A stretch of 64,000 nucleotides of DNA from Burkholderia sp. Bp8992 (GTDB lineage: Bacteria; Pseudomonadota; Gammaproteobacteria; Burkholderiales; Burkholderiaceae): NCBI RefSeq assembly GCF_003853705.1, contig NZ_QTQI01000016.1, positions 124,001 to 188,000 of the forward strand, given 5' to 3'. The notes under the pieces were generated by a model that was not told the origin of the DNA, searched no databases, and worked only from the letters and a program-made list of their open reading frames with translations. Each line of letters begins with the position of its first letter. Positions within the stretch are counted from its first letter, which is position 1. The position numbers were made by a program, and so were the translations under genes. Shown one piece after another: positions 8,134 through 17,371 of this stretch.

Positions 8134-9354
8134 GTGACAAGTTCGACTATGGCCGATCCGAGCAGTCCTGCACGGGTGCCGGCATCTCCGCCGCTCGCTG
8201 TGCGTCTCAGGGGCGCGGAGCAAGCGGTCAACCCGTTGCTCGAATCGGCGCGCATCTTGTTGCTTGCGCTGGCGGATACGCCCGCCGGGCTGGAACCTGA
8301 CGCCGTCGCGCAGCGACGCTGGTGGCTGGAACAGGAGCTCAGGATGTTCGCGCGTGTCTGCAACGAGCTGAAGTTGCACTCCGACCACGTGGTTCGCGCG
8401 AGCTATTGCCTGTGCGCCGCGCTCGACGAAGCGGCGATGCAGATGCAGTGGGGCAAGGGCGGTGCGACGGGGATCGACTGGCAGTCAAACAGCCTGGCAG
8501 TGGCGCTGGGTCACGACCGGCAGGGAAGTGATCGCGTGTTTCAGCTGATCGACGAAGCGCTGGGCCGTCCTCGAGAGCATCTCGATCTGATCGAGTTGTA
8601 CCAGAACGTCCTCGATCTGGGATTCAAGGGGCGATATCGATTTGCAAACGATGGGTCGGTCCGTCTTCAGACTGTTCGCGAAGCCGTGCACCAGGTTGTC
8701 ATGACCGGTGGATTCGGAAGCGTGCGCGACGGCGCGCCGATCCGGCTGCCACGGCAATCGATTGTCGACCCGTGGGTGCGTCCTGCACCGGTGCGTCGAA
8801 CCCGTTGGTGGATCGGCGCGAGTCTCGCCGTTGCGTTGCTGTTCGGGGCAGGGGGTTATGCAGCAGTGGGACATTGGATGCATGGCAAGCCGGCTACGAT
8901 GACGTCCTCGCTTGAGGCCTTGTCGGAACAGCTCGGCTTGAGCCTGCGTGACGAGATGGCGGCAGGCAATATCGAGTTGCGCAGGGATACGGCGACGAAC
9001 GCATTGATCCTCCGGTTCAACGGCATGTATGCGTCGGGTGACGCGACGGTCGCGCCGTGGTGGGCCTCCATGATGGCTACGGTTGGTCGGACCATTGCTG
9101 CATCGGTACCCGCTGCGCACGTGCAGGTCGTTGGTTACACCGACAACGTACCGGCTGGAGCGACATCGCGGGACAACAATCAGGCGCTTTCCGAAGCCCG
9201 CGCCCGACAAGTCGCGCGGATTCTCGCAGCGGCGGGGGTGCCGATGCACAACATCTCCGCAACCGGACAAAGCGATGCCTATCCGCTCGCCGACAACGGC
9301 ACGGCACCGGGCAGGTCAAGGAATCGCCGCGTCGAAGTGACCGTATCGAACTGA
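8134..9354 (+). CDS. tssL: Second TssL-like protein with C-terminal OmpA-like domain
   Basis: A 406-residue protein read from the GTG at 8134, which has a GAGGAA sequence about eight bases upstream; an in-frame ATG at 8149 is the alternative. The architecture repeats that of the first tssL: DotU domain (NPLLESARILLLAL near residue 34, CAALDEAAMQMQWG near 92), a transmembrane helix near 226-248 (WIGASLAVALLFGAGGY), and an OmpA-type end with GYTDNVPAG, a LSEARA helix and NRRVEVTV. The two proteins are clearly paralogous but have diverged strongly in the linkers. Having a TssL-OmpA gene on each side of tssM is unusual: either this is a duplicated membrane subunit or one copy replaces the separate peptidoglycan-binding TagL protein. 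Confidence 0.9.
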   Translation: MTSSTMADPSSPARVPASPPLAVRLRGAEQAVNPLLESARILLLALADTPAGLEPDAVAQRRWWLEQELRMFARVCNELKLHSDHVVRASYCLCAALDEAAMQMQWGKGGATGIDWQSNSLAVALGHDRQGSDRVFQLIDEALGRPREHLDLIELYQNVLDLGFKGRYRFANDGSVRLQTVREAVHQVVMTGGFGSVRDGAPIRLPRQSIVDPWVRPAPVRRTRWWIGASLAVALLFGAGGYAAVGHWMHGKPATMTSSLEALSEQLGLSLRDEMAAGNIELRRDTATNALILRFNGMYASGDATVAPWWASMMATVGRTIAASVPAAHVQVVGYTDNVPAGATSRDNNQALSEARARQVARILAAAGVPMHNISATGQSDAYPLADNGTAPGRSRNRRVEVTVSN

Positions 9355-9427
9355 ACGGGGGGCCCAGACGCCTTGCGATTTGCCGATACAACGGACGTGC
9401 ATTTTGCGGGAGGTATTGTGAGTCGGC

Positions 9428-10636
9428 TCAAACGCCCTGGTGACGTCGCACCCTGTTCAACACCCCATACGCCACCGACCCGATCACGATCCCCCAGAAC
9501 GCCGACCCGAGCCCGAGCCACGTCATTCCCGACGCGGTCGCAAGAAACGTGATCACCGACGCTTCGCGGTGGTTCTCGTCCTCGAAGATCCCGTGCACGT
9601 TCGCGCTGATCGCACCGATCAGCGCGAGCCCTGCGAGGATCGCGACGAATGCCTTCGGCAGCGCGAAGAACACCGTGACGATCGTGCCCGCGAACAGCCC
9701 GCCGATCAGGTAGAACGTGCCGTTCGCAAGCCCGGCGATGTAGCGCCGGTCCGGATCCTCGTGCGCGTCCTTGCCGGTGCACAGCGCCGCGGTGATCGCG
9801 GCAACGACGATCGTGATTCCGCCGAAGCACGCGACGACGAGCGACATCACGCTGGTCGCGGTGATGATCGGCCGCGCCGGGGTGTGATAGCCGGACACGC
9901 GCAGGATCGTCATCCCTGGCAGGAACTGGCCGGTGAGGCTGACGACGACGAGCGGCAGCGCGAGGCTGAGCGTCGTGCCGAGCGTCCATTCGGGCGCGAT
10001 GAAGATCGGCCGCGCGATGCTCGGCGACACGTTGCCGAGATGCGTCATCCCGAGCAGCGTCGCGAGCGCGGCGCCCGTCAGCAGCACGAGCACGATGCTG
10101 TAGCGTGGCAGCAGGCGCCTGAAGATCACGTAGGCTGCGATCATCCCGAACGCGAGCACGGGCTGATCCGACGCGGCGGAGAACGCGTGCATGCCGAACG
10201 GCAGCAGGATGCCGGCCATCATCCCGCACGCGATGCCGCGCGGAATGTGGCGCACGAGCCGGTCGAAATAGCCGGTCACGCCGATCAGCAGGATGATGAG
10301 CGCAGCCGTGATGTACGCGCCGACGGCCTGGTTGAGCGTCAGTTGCGGAAACAGGCCGACGAGCAGCGCGGTGCCGGGCGCCGACCACGCGGTGATGACC
10401 GGCACCTTCATCTTCCAGCTCGCGAACAGGCCCGAGACGCCCGCGCCGATCGAGATCGCCCACACCCACGACGACACCATTTCGTTGGACGCATGCGCGG
10501 CCTGCGACGCCTGGAAGAAGATCGCGAGCGGGCCCGCGTAGGAAATCAGGACCGCGAGGAAGCCCGCGGTGATCGCGGAAACGGACCAGTCGTTGCCGAT
10601 CGTGCGGATCGCGCCGGGCGGGGAGTTCGGTTGCAT
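9428..10636 (-). CDS. benE: Benzoate/H+ symporter, BenE family
   Basis: A 402-residue polytopic membrane protein with about twelve hydrophobic segments. BenE-type landmarks are the N-terminal SAITAGFLAVLISYAGPLA, the TAWSAPGTALLVG loop, RHIPRGIACGMMAGILLPFG and the conserved GGITIVVAAITAALCTG stretch. The family imports benzoate or related aromatic acids with protons in the cytoplasmic membrane. The gene stands alone: no benzoate dioxygenase or catechol genes are nearby, so substrate identity is by family only. It is convergent with the second tssL, from which it is separated by about 70 bases, and it marks the end of the T6SS island. Confidence 0.9.
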   Translation of the reverse strand: MQPNSPPGAIRTIGNDWSVSAITAGFLAVLISYAGPLAIFFQASQAAHASNEMVSSWVWAISIGAGVSGLFASWKMKVPVITAWSAPGTALLVGLFPQLTLNQAVGAYITAALIILLIGVTGYFDRLVRHIPRGIACGMMAGILLPFGMHAFSAASDQPVLAFGMIAAYVIFRRLLPRYSIVLVLLTGAALATLLGMTHLGNVSPSIARPIFIAPEWTLGTTLSLALPLVVVSLTGQFLPGMTILRVSGYHTPARPIITATSVMSLVVACFGGITIVVAAITAALCTGKDAHEDPDRRYIAGLANGTFYLIGGLFAGTIVTVFFALPKAFVAILAGLALIGAISANVHGIFEDENHREASVITFLATASGMTWLGLGSAFWGIVIGSVAYGVLNRVRRHQGV

Positions 10637-10811
10637 CGTCGTCGGGGCGTGCGGCGCGCGGCCGCGAGGCAGAGCCGGGGCGGATGATTGTTGGAAGCCC
10701 CGGATGAGCCGTCATTCTGCGCATGGCCGGCGCAATTGGCAATTCGCGGGCGTTGTCGGCTTTTCGTAAGAATTGGTGCGGAAGCGGTCGAATCGGTGGC
10801 CTTGCCGCCGG

Positions 10812-11837
10812 TCAGGTACTGATCTGCAGCACCTTGTCGACCACGGCCACCTTCACGCCGCTTCCGGTCGACAGCGATGCCGTGCCTTCGTCGAACGGGT
10901 GCACGGGCGTATCGGTCGGCGTCCACGCATGGCGCGCGAGCAGCTCGCGATACCCGCCGCGAATCACGAAGCCGCCGCATTTGCGCGCATACGCGTCGCG
11001 TCGCATCCGGTACGCGCGCGGCAGGTCGTACCACGGCAGCTTCGGCAGGTCGTGATGGACGAGGTGGTAGTTGTTGTTCAGGTACAGCAACCGCATCGCG
11101 AAGCCGGCTTCGTTGATCGTGATGCGCGCCTTCGGATGCGGCGCGGCGCGGTGCTCGTATAGCGAGCGGATCATTGCGAGCGACAGCGCGGGCCACGTGA
11201 CGGCCAGCAGGTAATACCACCACGGCACGCCAATCGCCCATTGCAGCCACGCGAGCAGCGCAACCACGCAGGCAACGTGCATCGCCCACATCGGCAGATA
11301 GCGGAAGTCGCCGCGCCGAAACGCGCCGAACGCGTCGGCGACCGTCGAAGCGACGGAGAGCGGCGGCCCGACGACGATTCGTCCGACGAAAGTCTTGCGC
11401 GCGACCGTCAGCGCCCGGCGCCAGCGCGGCAGCCGCGCCCAGCGTTCGCGCGTCACGTAGTTCGTTTCCGGATCGACGCCCGGCACGGTCAGGTCCTCGT
11501 CGCGATGATGGTCGAGGTGCGTATCGCGATACAGCGTGTACGGATACCAGACCGTCAGCGGCGGATAGCCGAGCAGCTTGTTCACGAACGCGGAACGCGT
11601 CGGATGGCCGTGCAGCAATTCGTGCTGCAGCGACAGATGCCATGCGCCGAGCAGGATCAGCGGCGGCGTCGCGGCCGCGAGCGACAGGTGCCCGTCGCGC
11701 ACGAGCAGCAGCACGGCGAGCCAGCCGCCGTAGATGACGGCGACCAGCAGCCAGGTCGGCCACTCGGTGCGGGCAGTGAAGCGGGCGTCGAGCGCGGCAA
11801 TCGCGCGCGCATGATCGACGTCGAAGTATTCGGCCAT
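10812..11837 (-). CDS. Membrane fatty acid desaturase family protein
   Basis: A 341-residue integral membrane protein. The ATG at 11837 begins MAEYFDVDHARAI; the longer frame upstream has no start signal. All three histidine clusters of membrane di-iron desaturases and hydroxylases are present: HELLHGH near residue 70, HLDHHRD near 105, and HLVHHDLP near 260. Hydrophobic segments lie between them (LLVAVIYGGWLAVLLLV, a long block around VALLAWLQWAIGVPWWYYLL). The enzyme should introduce a double bond or hydroxyl group into a lipid acyl chain or related substrate using an electron donor; the exact substrate cannot be told. It is an isolated gene on the minus strand. Confidence 0.85.
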   Translation of the reverse strand: MAEYFDVDHARAIAALDARFTARTEWPTWLLVAVIYGGWLAVLLLVRDGHLSLAAATPPLILLGAWHLSLQHELLHGHPTRSAFVNKLLGYPPLTVWYPYTLYRDTHLDHHRDEDLTVPGVDPETNYVTRERWARLPRWRRALTVARKTFVGRIVVGPPLSVASTVADAFGAFRRGDFRYLPMWAMHVACVVALLAWLQWAIGVPWWYYLLAVTWPALSLAMIRSLYEHRAAPHPKARITINEAGFAMRLLYLNNNYHLVHHDLPKLPWYDLPRAYRMRRDAYARKCGGFVIRGGYRELLARHAWTPTDTPVHPFDEGTASLSTGSGVKVAVVDKVLQIST

Positions 11838-12080
11838 GGCGTTGAGGCGGATGGATCGGGCAATGCGGGGAACGAGCGATGGAACCGGTGCGCTCGGCCC
11901 GGGTGCGCAGGTGTCTCGCGGATCACGGTCGGCCTGCCCGGCATCGCGCACGTGGCGGTGCCGGCAGGCCTTCGAACGGTACCGGGACGGGGCGGCGACG
12001 CCAACCAATCGATTCGCATTTGCTTATCGCGACGAAGCCGATATGCATCGGGGGCCGGCGCAGATGCGTAGAATGCCCGC

Positions 12081-12905
12081 ATGAACCCATGGATCGCAGT
12101 ACTGCCGATGTACAACGTGACGCCGCGCCACGCCGCACTGTGGCGCGCGCTGCTGCGCGACGCGCTCGATGCGTTCGCGAACGCGGGCGGCCCTGTCGAC
12201 GTCGCACGGCCCGACGCGCCGTTCGACGACCTGCACGCGCTGTGGCGGCGCGACGATCTGCTGCTGTCGCAGACCTGCGGCTACCCGTACCGGATGCTCG
12301 GCTTGCGCGACGTCGTGCGTTTGATCGCGACCCCGGTTTTCGACGCGGACGGCTGCAACGGGGCGCACTACAGCAGCGTGCTGGTCGTGTCGGCACGTGT
12401 GCATGCGGGCGGCGCGACGACGCTCGCCGCATGTCGCGGGCTGCGCGCCGCATACAACGGCGCGGATTCACACAGCGGGATGAATGCGTTCCGGCATGCG
12501 GTCGCGCCGCATGCGCATGACGGACGGTTTTTCGGATCGGTCACGCCGTTCGGCTCGCACCTGAACGTGCTGCGTGCGCTGGCGTCGGGCCAAGCCGATT
12601 GCGCGGCGATCGACTGCGTGACGTTTGCCTATGTGCGCGACGCGTTGCCCGAGCTGCTGAAGGACATCCGGACCATCGGCACGACGGCTTCCGCGCCGGG
12701 ATTGCCGTTCATCGCATCGCGCGCGCTGCCGGAAACACAGGTCGGCGCGTTGCAGGACGCGCTCGATCGCGCGGTCGCCGCCGATCCGGAACGCGCGCGC
12801 GTGCTGAGGCTGAAGGGGTTCGAACGGCTGTCGCCGGCCGACTACGACGCGATTGCGCGGTTCGAGCGGGGAGCCGTCTCGCACGGCTATCCCGAACTCG
12901 GGTGA
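12081..12905 (+). CDS. PhnD/SsuA-like substrate-binding domain protein lacking a signal peptide
   Basis: A 274-residue protein beginning MNPWIAVLPMYNVTP. It has the fold features of PhnD-like phosphonate/phosphate binding proteins: an early LLLSQTCGYPYR block, YSSVLVVSAR, LRAAYNGADSHSGMNA, a GSHLNVLRALASGQADCAAI repeat typical of the ligand cleft, and a GLPFIASRALP end. No signal peptide or lipobox is visible, so the product would stay in the cytoplasm unless the true start is elsewhere. No permease or ATPase gene is adjacent. It may be an orphan sensor or enzyme-like derivative of a transport binding protein. It is convergent with dbpA; the 50 bases between them are GC-rich and hairpin-forming. 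Confidence 0.72.
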   Translation: MNPWIAVLPMYNVTPRHAALWRALLRDALDAFANAGGPVDVARPDAPFDDLHALWRRDDLLLSQTCGYPYRMLGLRDVVRLIATPVFDADGCNGAHYSSVLVVSARVHAGGATTLAACRGLRAAYNGADSHSGMNAFRHAVAPHAHDGRFFGSVTPFGSHLNVLRALASGQADCAAIDCVTFAYVRDALPELLKDIRTIGTTASAPGLPFIASRALPETQVGALQDALDRAVAADPERARVLRLKGFERLSPADYDAIARFERGAVSHGYPELG

Positions 12906-12955
12906 CACACGGGGCGGCGCGCGGCGGTGCTGCGACCGCCCGCGCCGCGACCCGC

Positions 12956-14353
12956 TTACTCCTCGTCCATCAATCGGACCTTGACGCGCTTGCCCTTGAT
13001 CTTCCCGGCGTTGAGCTTGCGCAGCGCGTCGTGGGCGACGCCGCGCTCGATCGCGACATAGGTCGAGAACTCGGTCACGTTGATCTTGCCGATCTGCTTG
13101 CCGTCGAACCCGGCGTCGCCGGTCAGCGCGCCGAGCACGTCGCCCGGGCGGATCTTGTCCTTGCGCCCGCCGAGGATCTGCAGCGTTTCCATCGGCGGCA
13201 GCAGCACGCTGTCGTCCGCCGGCTTCAGTTCAGCGAGCGGATGCCATTCGACTTCGCGCTTCTGCGCCTGTTCGATGGCGCCTACGCGGCCCATCTCGTC
13301 CATGCTCGCGAGGCTCAGCGCCCAGCCGTCCTGGTCCGCGCGGCCCGTACGGCCGATGCGGTGCACGTGCACTTCGGGGTCGGGCGTCACGTCGACGTTG
13401 ATCACCGCTTCGAGCTGCGCGATGTCGAGCCCGCGCGCGGCGACGTCGGTCGCCACCAGCACCGAGCAGCTGCGGTTCGCAAACTGGATCAGCACCTGGT
13501 CGCGCTCGCGCTGGTCGAGCTCGCCGTGGAGCGCGAGCGCGTGGAAGCCCTGCGCATGCAGCACGTCGAGCAGGTCGCGGCACTGCTGCTTCGTGTTGCA
13601 GAACGCAATCGTGCTCACCGGCCGGTAGTGGTTCAGCAACTGGCCGACTGCGTGCAGCCGCTCGTTCTCGGTCACTTCATAGAAGCGCTGGCGGATCTTG
13701 CTGTCGTCGTGGCGCTCCACGAGCTTGATTTCCTTCGGATTGCGCAGGAACTGCTGGCTCAGCTTCGCGATGCCGTCCGGATAGGTCGCGGAGAACAGCA
13801 GCGTCTGGCGCGTCGTCGGGCACATCCGCGCGACCTTTGCGATGTCGTCGAAGAAGCCCATGTCGAGCATCCGGTCGGCTTCGTCGAGCACCAGCGTGCT
13901 CAGCGCATCGAGCTTCAGGTTGCCGCGGTCAAGGTGATCCATGATGCGGCCCGGCGTGCCGACGACGATGTGCGCGCCGTGCTCGAGGCTCTGCGCCTGC
14001 GGGCGCATCGGCGTGCCGCCGCACAGCGTCAGCACCTTCACGTTCTCTTCGGCGCGCGCGAGGCGGCGCACTTCCTGCGCGACCTGGTCGGCGAGCTCGC
14101 GCGTCGGGCACAGGATCATCGCCTGCACGTCGAAGCGGCGCGTGTCGAGGCGCGAGAGCAGCGCGAGCGAGAACGCGGCGGTCTTGCCGCTGCCCGTCTT
14201 CGCCTGCGCGATCAGGTCCTGGCCGGCCAGCGCGACCGGCAGGCTCGCGGCCTGGATCGGCGTCATGTCGACATAGCCGAGCTGCGCGAGGTTCGCGAGC
14301 GTGGCGGGCGTCAGCGGCAGCGCGCTGAACGGCGTGGCGGTCGGTTGCGTCAA
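12956..14353 (-). CDS. dbpA: DEAD-box ATP-dependent RNA helicase DbpA
   Basis: A 465-residue helicase that remodels 23S rRNA during 50S subunit assembly. The start is taken as the TTG at 14353, which overlaps the TGA stop of the upstream gene (TTGA), giving translational coupling and the right length for DbpA. Motifs in order: Q motif (YVDMTPIQAASLP), motif I AKTGSGKT, Ib TPGRI, motif II DEAD within VLDEADRML, motif III SAT, and motif VI HRIGRTGR. The C-terminal 75 residues (GDVLGALTGDAGFDGKQIG through VKVRLMDEE) match the RNA-binding DbpA domain that recognises hairpin 92 of 23S rRNA. This tail separates it from other DEAD-box proteins. Confidence 0.95.
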   Translation of the reverse strand: MTQPTATPFSALPLTPATLANLAQLGYVDMTPIQAASLPVALAGQDLIAQAKTGSGKTAAFSLALLSRLDTRRFDVQAMILCPTRELADQVAQEVRRLARAEENVKVLTLCGGTPMRPQAQSLEHGAHIVVGTPGRIMDHLDRGNLKLDALSTLVLDEADRMLDMGFFDDIAKVARMCPTTRQTLLFSATYPDGIAKLSQQFLRNPKEIKLVERHDDSKIRQRFYEVTENERLHAVGQLLNHYRPVSTIAFCNTKQQCRDLLDVLHAQGFHALALHGELDQRERDQVLIQFANRSCSVLVATDVAARGLDIAQLEAVINVDVTPDPEVHVHRIGRTGRADQDGWALSLASMDEMGRVGAIEQAQKREVEWHPLAELKPADDSVLLPPMETLQILGGRKDKIRPGDVLGALTGDAGFDGKQIGKINVTEFSTYVAIERGVAHDALRKLNAGKIKGKRVKVRLMDEE

Positions 14354-14547
14354 GACAGGTCTCCGAGGTAGGGGCGGCCTTCCATCTGCTCGTAGACGAC
14401 CGTGCCTTCGTCGTCTTCGAAGCGTTCGAGGTAGTTGCGCGCGCCGCACAGCGGGCAGCGGAACAGCAGCCCCTGGCCTTCGTCCTTGATGACGACGTCG
14501 GACTGCTCCCACTGCGTGCCGCAGCTCTGGTTTCGGCAGGTAAACAC
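14350..14547 (-). CDS. Small zinc-ribbon protein upstream of dbpA
   Basis: A 65-residue protein starting at GTG 14547, preceded by GGAGAAAG at a normal distance. Cysteines at positions 4, 9, 31 and 34 (CRNQSC and CPLC) form a probable zinc ribbon; the rest is acidic (YLERFEDDEGTVVYEQMEG). Its stop overlaps the dbpA start by two bases, so the pair is co-transcribed and coupled. Zinc ribbons of this size often bind nucleic acid or proteins, so a role alongside the helicase is possible but unproven. A longer open frame upstream exists but has no start signal and compositionally looks non-coding. Confidence 0.75.
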   Translation of the reverse strand: MFTCRNQSCGTQWEQSDVVIKDEGQGLLFRCPLCGARNYLERFEDDEGTVVYEQMEGRPYLGDLS

Positions 14548-14755
14548 GGTCTTTCTCCAGCTGAATTCGGTTGATGGCGCGCCCGGGCGGGCGCGGCAAC
14601 GGCGGGCGGCGCTCGCGCGGCTCGGGCGCGGGCCGCACCGGCGTCGCCTGGGTTGCGTCGATGCGGATGATGGATCGGGCGGCGACAGGGTCGCGCGTGC
14701 CGCAATTCTAGCGGAAGCGGGCGCCCGGCACGGGATATCCGCCCGTGCCCGCCAA

Positions 14756-14784
14756 GAAAAACGGCCGCCCCGGAGGGCGGCCGT
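14756..14784 (-). terminator. Intrinsic terminator of mqo
   Basis: A perfect 10-base stem (ACGGCCGCCC with GGGCGGCCGT) and a four-base loop, followed on the minus strand by a run of five T. It lies about 30 bases beyond the mqo stop codon. Confidence 0.85.
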
Positions 14785-14812
14785 ATGGTGCGGCAAAACG
14801 GGGCCGGACGCG

Positions 14813-16468
14813 TTACAGCGCTATGTCGGCCGACGCCTTCGCCGGGCGGGCCGGCGCGTTGCCGGCCGGCTGCGACGGCATGCCGAGGTCGATCTTCGGC
14901 GGCGGCGACAGTTGCAGCACGTCGCTCGTGTAGGTCCATTCCTCGACGACCTTTGCCGGGCTGTCGTTCAGCTTCGTGCCGTAGCTCGGCACGATCTGGC
15001 GGAGCTTCTGCTGCCACTCGGGCGTCGCGACCTTGTCCTTGAACACCTTCTTCATCAGGTTCAGCATGATCGGCGCGGCCGTCGATGCGCCCGGCGACGC
15101 GCCGAGCAGGCCCGCGATGCTGCCGTCCTGCGACGCGACGATCTCGGTGCCGAGCTTCAGCACGCCGCCCTTGACCGGGTCGCGCTTGATGATCTGCACG
15201 CGCTGGCCGGCTTGCCACAGGCGCCAGTCTTCCTTCTTCGCGTTCGGGAAGTATTCCTTCAGCGCGTTGAAGCGGTCGTCGTCGGACAACATCAGCTGGC
15301 CGGCGAGGTACTGGACCAACGGGAATTCGTCGACGCCCACGCGCATCATCGGCGCGACGTTGTGCAGGTTGGTGCTCTTCGCGAGGTCGAAGTACGAACC
15401 GTTCTTCAGGAACTTGGTCGAGAACGTCGCGAACGGCCCGAACAGGATGATCTTCTTGCCGTCGATGATCCGCGTGTCGAGGTGCGGCACCGACATCGGC
15501 GGCGAGCCGACCGACGCCTTGCCGTAGGCCTTCGCGAGATGCTGCTTCACGACCTCGGGGTTGTCGGTCACGAGGAACGAGCCGCCGACCGGGAATGCGC
15601 CGTAGTCCTTCGCTTCGGGGATGCCCGACGCCTGCAGCAGGTGCAGCGCACCGCCGCCCGCGCCGATGAACACGAACTTCGCGTCGACCGATTGCGGCGG
15701 TTCGTCCGAGTGCAGCTTGACCCACGACACGTGCCACGTGCCGTCGGCGTTGCGCGTGATCTCGCGCACTTCGCTCGACAGCGACAGCGTGAAGTTCGGC
15801 TGCGTCTTCAGGTAGCCGACGAACTGGCGCGTGATCTCGCCGAAGTTCACGTCGGTGCCGATCGGCGTCCACGTCGCCGCGACCTTCTGGTTGCGGTCGC
15901 GGCCTTCCATCATCAGCGGCACCCACTGCTTGATCTGGTCGTAGTCTTCCGAATACTGCATCCCGCGGAACAGCGGGCTCGCCTGCAGCGCTTCGTAGCG
16001 CTTCTTCAGGAAGCGGACGTTGTCGTCGCCCCATACGAAGCTCATGTGCGGCGTCGAGTTGATGAACGAGTGCGGGTTCTTCAGCACGCCCTGCCTGACC
16101 TGCCACGCCCAGAATTGGCGCGAGATCTGGAACGACTCGTTGATCTCGATCGCTTTCGAGATGTCGACCTTGCCGTCGGCCTTCTCCGGCGTGTAGTTCA
16201 GTTCGGCGAGCGCCGAGTGGCCGGTGCCGGCGTTGTTCCAGCCGTTCGAGCTTTCCAGCGCGACGCCGTCGAGGCGCTCGACCATCGTCATCGACCAGTC
16301 AGGTTGAAGCTCGTGCAGCCAGACGCCGAGCGTCGAGCTCATGATGCCGCCGCCCACCAGCAGGACGTCGACCTTCTTCGTATCGGCGGCGTGCGCGGAC
16401 GATGTCGCGACGCACAGTGCGAGCGCCGACAGTATTACCCGTAACGTTTTGATCACAGCAGATCCCAT
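14813..16468 (-). CDS. mqo: Malate:quinone oxidoreductase
   Basis: A 551-residue FAD enzyme that oxidises malate to oxaloacetate and passes electrons to quinone, bypassing soluble malate dehydrogenase. From the chosen ATG at 16468 the product begins with a hydrophobic signal-like segment ([17 protein letters not shown]) before the FAD-binding GGG motif ([16 protein letters not shown]). Family landmarks include [43 protein letters not shown] and the C-terminal [19 protein letters not shown]. The signal-like N terminus suggests export or membrane association, whereas many Mqo proteins lack one. It is a single-gene unit: a strong terminator follows it and an operator-like array precedes it. Confidence 0.95.
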   Translation of the reverse strand: MGSAVIKTLRVILSALALCVATSSAHAADTKKVDVLLVGGGIMSSTLGVWLHELQPDWSMTMVERLDGVALESSNGWNNAGTGHSALAELNYTPEKADGKVDISKAIEINESFQISRQFWAWQVRQGVLKNPHSFINSTPHMSFVWGDDNVRFLKKRYEALQASPLFRGMQYSEDYDQIKQWVPLMMEGRDRNQKVAATWTPIGTDVNFGEITRQFVGYLKTQPNFTLSLSSEVREITRNADGTWHVSWVKLHSDEPPQSVDAKFVFIGAGGGALHLLQASGIPEAKDYGAFPVGGSFLVTDNPEVVKQHLAKAYGKASVGSPPMSVPHLDTRIIDGKKIILFGPFATFSTKFLKNGSYFDLAKSTNLHNVAPMMRVGVDEFPLVQYLAGQLMLSDDDRFNALKEYFPNAKKEDWRLWQAGQRVQIIKRDPVKGGVLKLGTEIVASQDGSIAGLLGASPGASTAAPIMLNLMKKVFKDKVATPEWQQKLRQIVPSYGTKLNDSPAKVVEEWTYTSDVLQLSPPPKIDLGMPSQPAGNAPARPAKASADIAL

Positions 16469-16532
16469 TTTCAACTTGAATGCATCGGTTTGCCATGCCG
16501 CCCGGCGTGCGGTTCCGTTGCGCCGGCATAGG

Positions 16533-16570
16533 GGTCCGGAGATCCGGACCGCGAATCCGGAATTCCGGAT
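16533..16570. promoter_or_regulatory. Double palindrome with four TCCGGA sites upstream of mqo
   Basis: Two palindromes sit 65-100 bases upstream of the mqo start: GGTCCGGA-GA-TCCGGACC (16533-16550) and the perfect 16-mer ATCCGGAATTCCGGAT (16555-16570). Together they contain four TCCGGA hexamers in two pairs, each pair offset by 8 bases, with the pairs 21 bases apart, which is two helical turns. This looks like a binding array for a dimeric regulator. The remaining gap up to 17004 holds no convincing gene; open frames there have random-looking composition. Confidence 0.5.
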
Positions 16571-17004
16571 CGGCGCTGCGCGCCGTTGCATTTGCGCACG
16601 CGAAGCCGTTCGGAAGGACACCTTCGGATCGGCTTCCGCGGGCAGGCAAGCGCCTGCGTCGCGAGGGTGCGCAACGCGCCCGGGCCCTTGTGGCAAGCCT
16701 CGGCGGAAAGCGCTTCGGGCTGCATGGAAAGGGGCCGCGCGCGACGCGTTTGTGCGGGGGCGGGGTGGCAAGGGGCGCGTAATATAACCGAACTCGGACA
16801 ACGTGTCGCAGACGACGAATATCCCTGTTTTTGTGGGGTTTTTCGTGTGTCCGGGTTTCCGGAATGACGGTGTGCGACGCCGAAAAATCGGCGGGGTCGG
16901 AGTGGCGAAATGCGGGTGTCGGGCACGCCGCGCGCCACACCGGTACTGCATCGAATCGCGGCGTTGCACCGCGACCCGTGCACATCAAATCAGGTCACAT
17001 CACT

Positions 17005-17310
17005 TCATTTCGCTGCGCCGTTCCGGCAGAACTGCTCGTAGCCCTGCGCCGAATTCGCGAAGCCGCGCGCCTTCGCGAGTTCCCACGGACGCTCGCATTG
17101 CTGCGTGCGCTCGCACCACGCGTAACCGGCCGAGCCGATGCAGCCGTGTGCGTCGCGATCGCCGCCGACCATCGGCGGGGCTGCTTGCGCGGACGTATCG
17201 GCCGGTGCCGACGCATTGGCCGGCGCGGAGGATTGCGCCGCACACGCGCTCAATGCGAATGCGCAGGCGATCGCGGCGGCCAGCGACGCGGAGGGGACGT
17301 AACGTTTCAT
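17005..17310 (-). CDS. Small cysteine-rich lipoprotein
   Basis: A 101-residue protein from ATG 17310 (MKRYVPS), with a lipoprotein signal peptide ending in LSAC, an alanine/proline-rich linker, and a C-terminal mini-domain containing HGCIGSAGYAWCERTQQC and ERPWELA. Three cysteines in that domain could form a disulfide or bind a ligand. I recognise the pattern GCxxSAGYxWC...C.RPWEL from small exported proteins of proteobacteria of unknown function. An in-frame ATG at 17325 is an alternative start. It probably sits on the outer membrane facing the periplasm. Confidence 0.72.
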   Translation of the reverse strand: MKRYVPSASLAAAIACAFALSACAAQSSAPANASAPADTSAQAAPPMVGGDRDAHGCIGSAGYAWCERTQQCERPWELAKARGFANSAQGYEQFCRNGAAK

Positions 17311-17371
17311 CGGGTAGCGCTCCATGGGATGACGATCGACGGCGGATGCCCGCATGCGGGCGCCTGAACAT

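Noticed and set aside
12906-12955. GC-rich hairpin between the PhnD-like gene and dbpA as terminator
   Set aside because: A long imperfect stem can form but there is no T run on either side, so termination cannot be supported.
12599-16444. Very long open frames opposite dbpA and mqo on the plus strand
   Set aside because: They are antisense to well-recognised genes; their translations are rich in Arg, Ala and His, as expected from the third-position GC bias of the real genes.
16471-16983. Possible genes in the gap upstream of mqo
   Set aside because: Open frames on both strands have low-complexity Arg/Pro/Ser composition and no ribosome sites or motifs; only the palindromes look meaningful.
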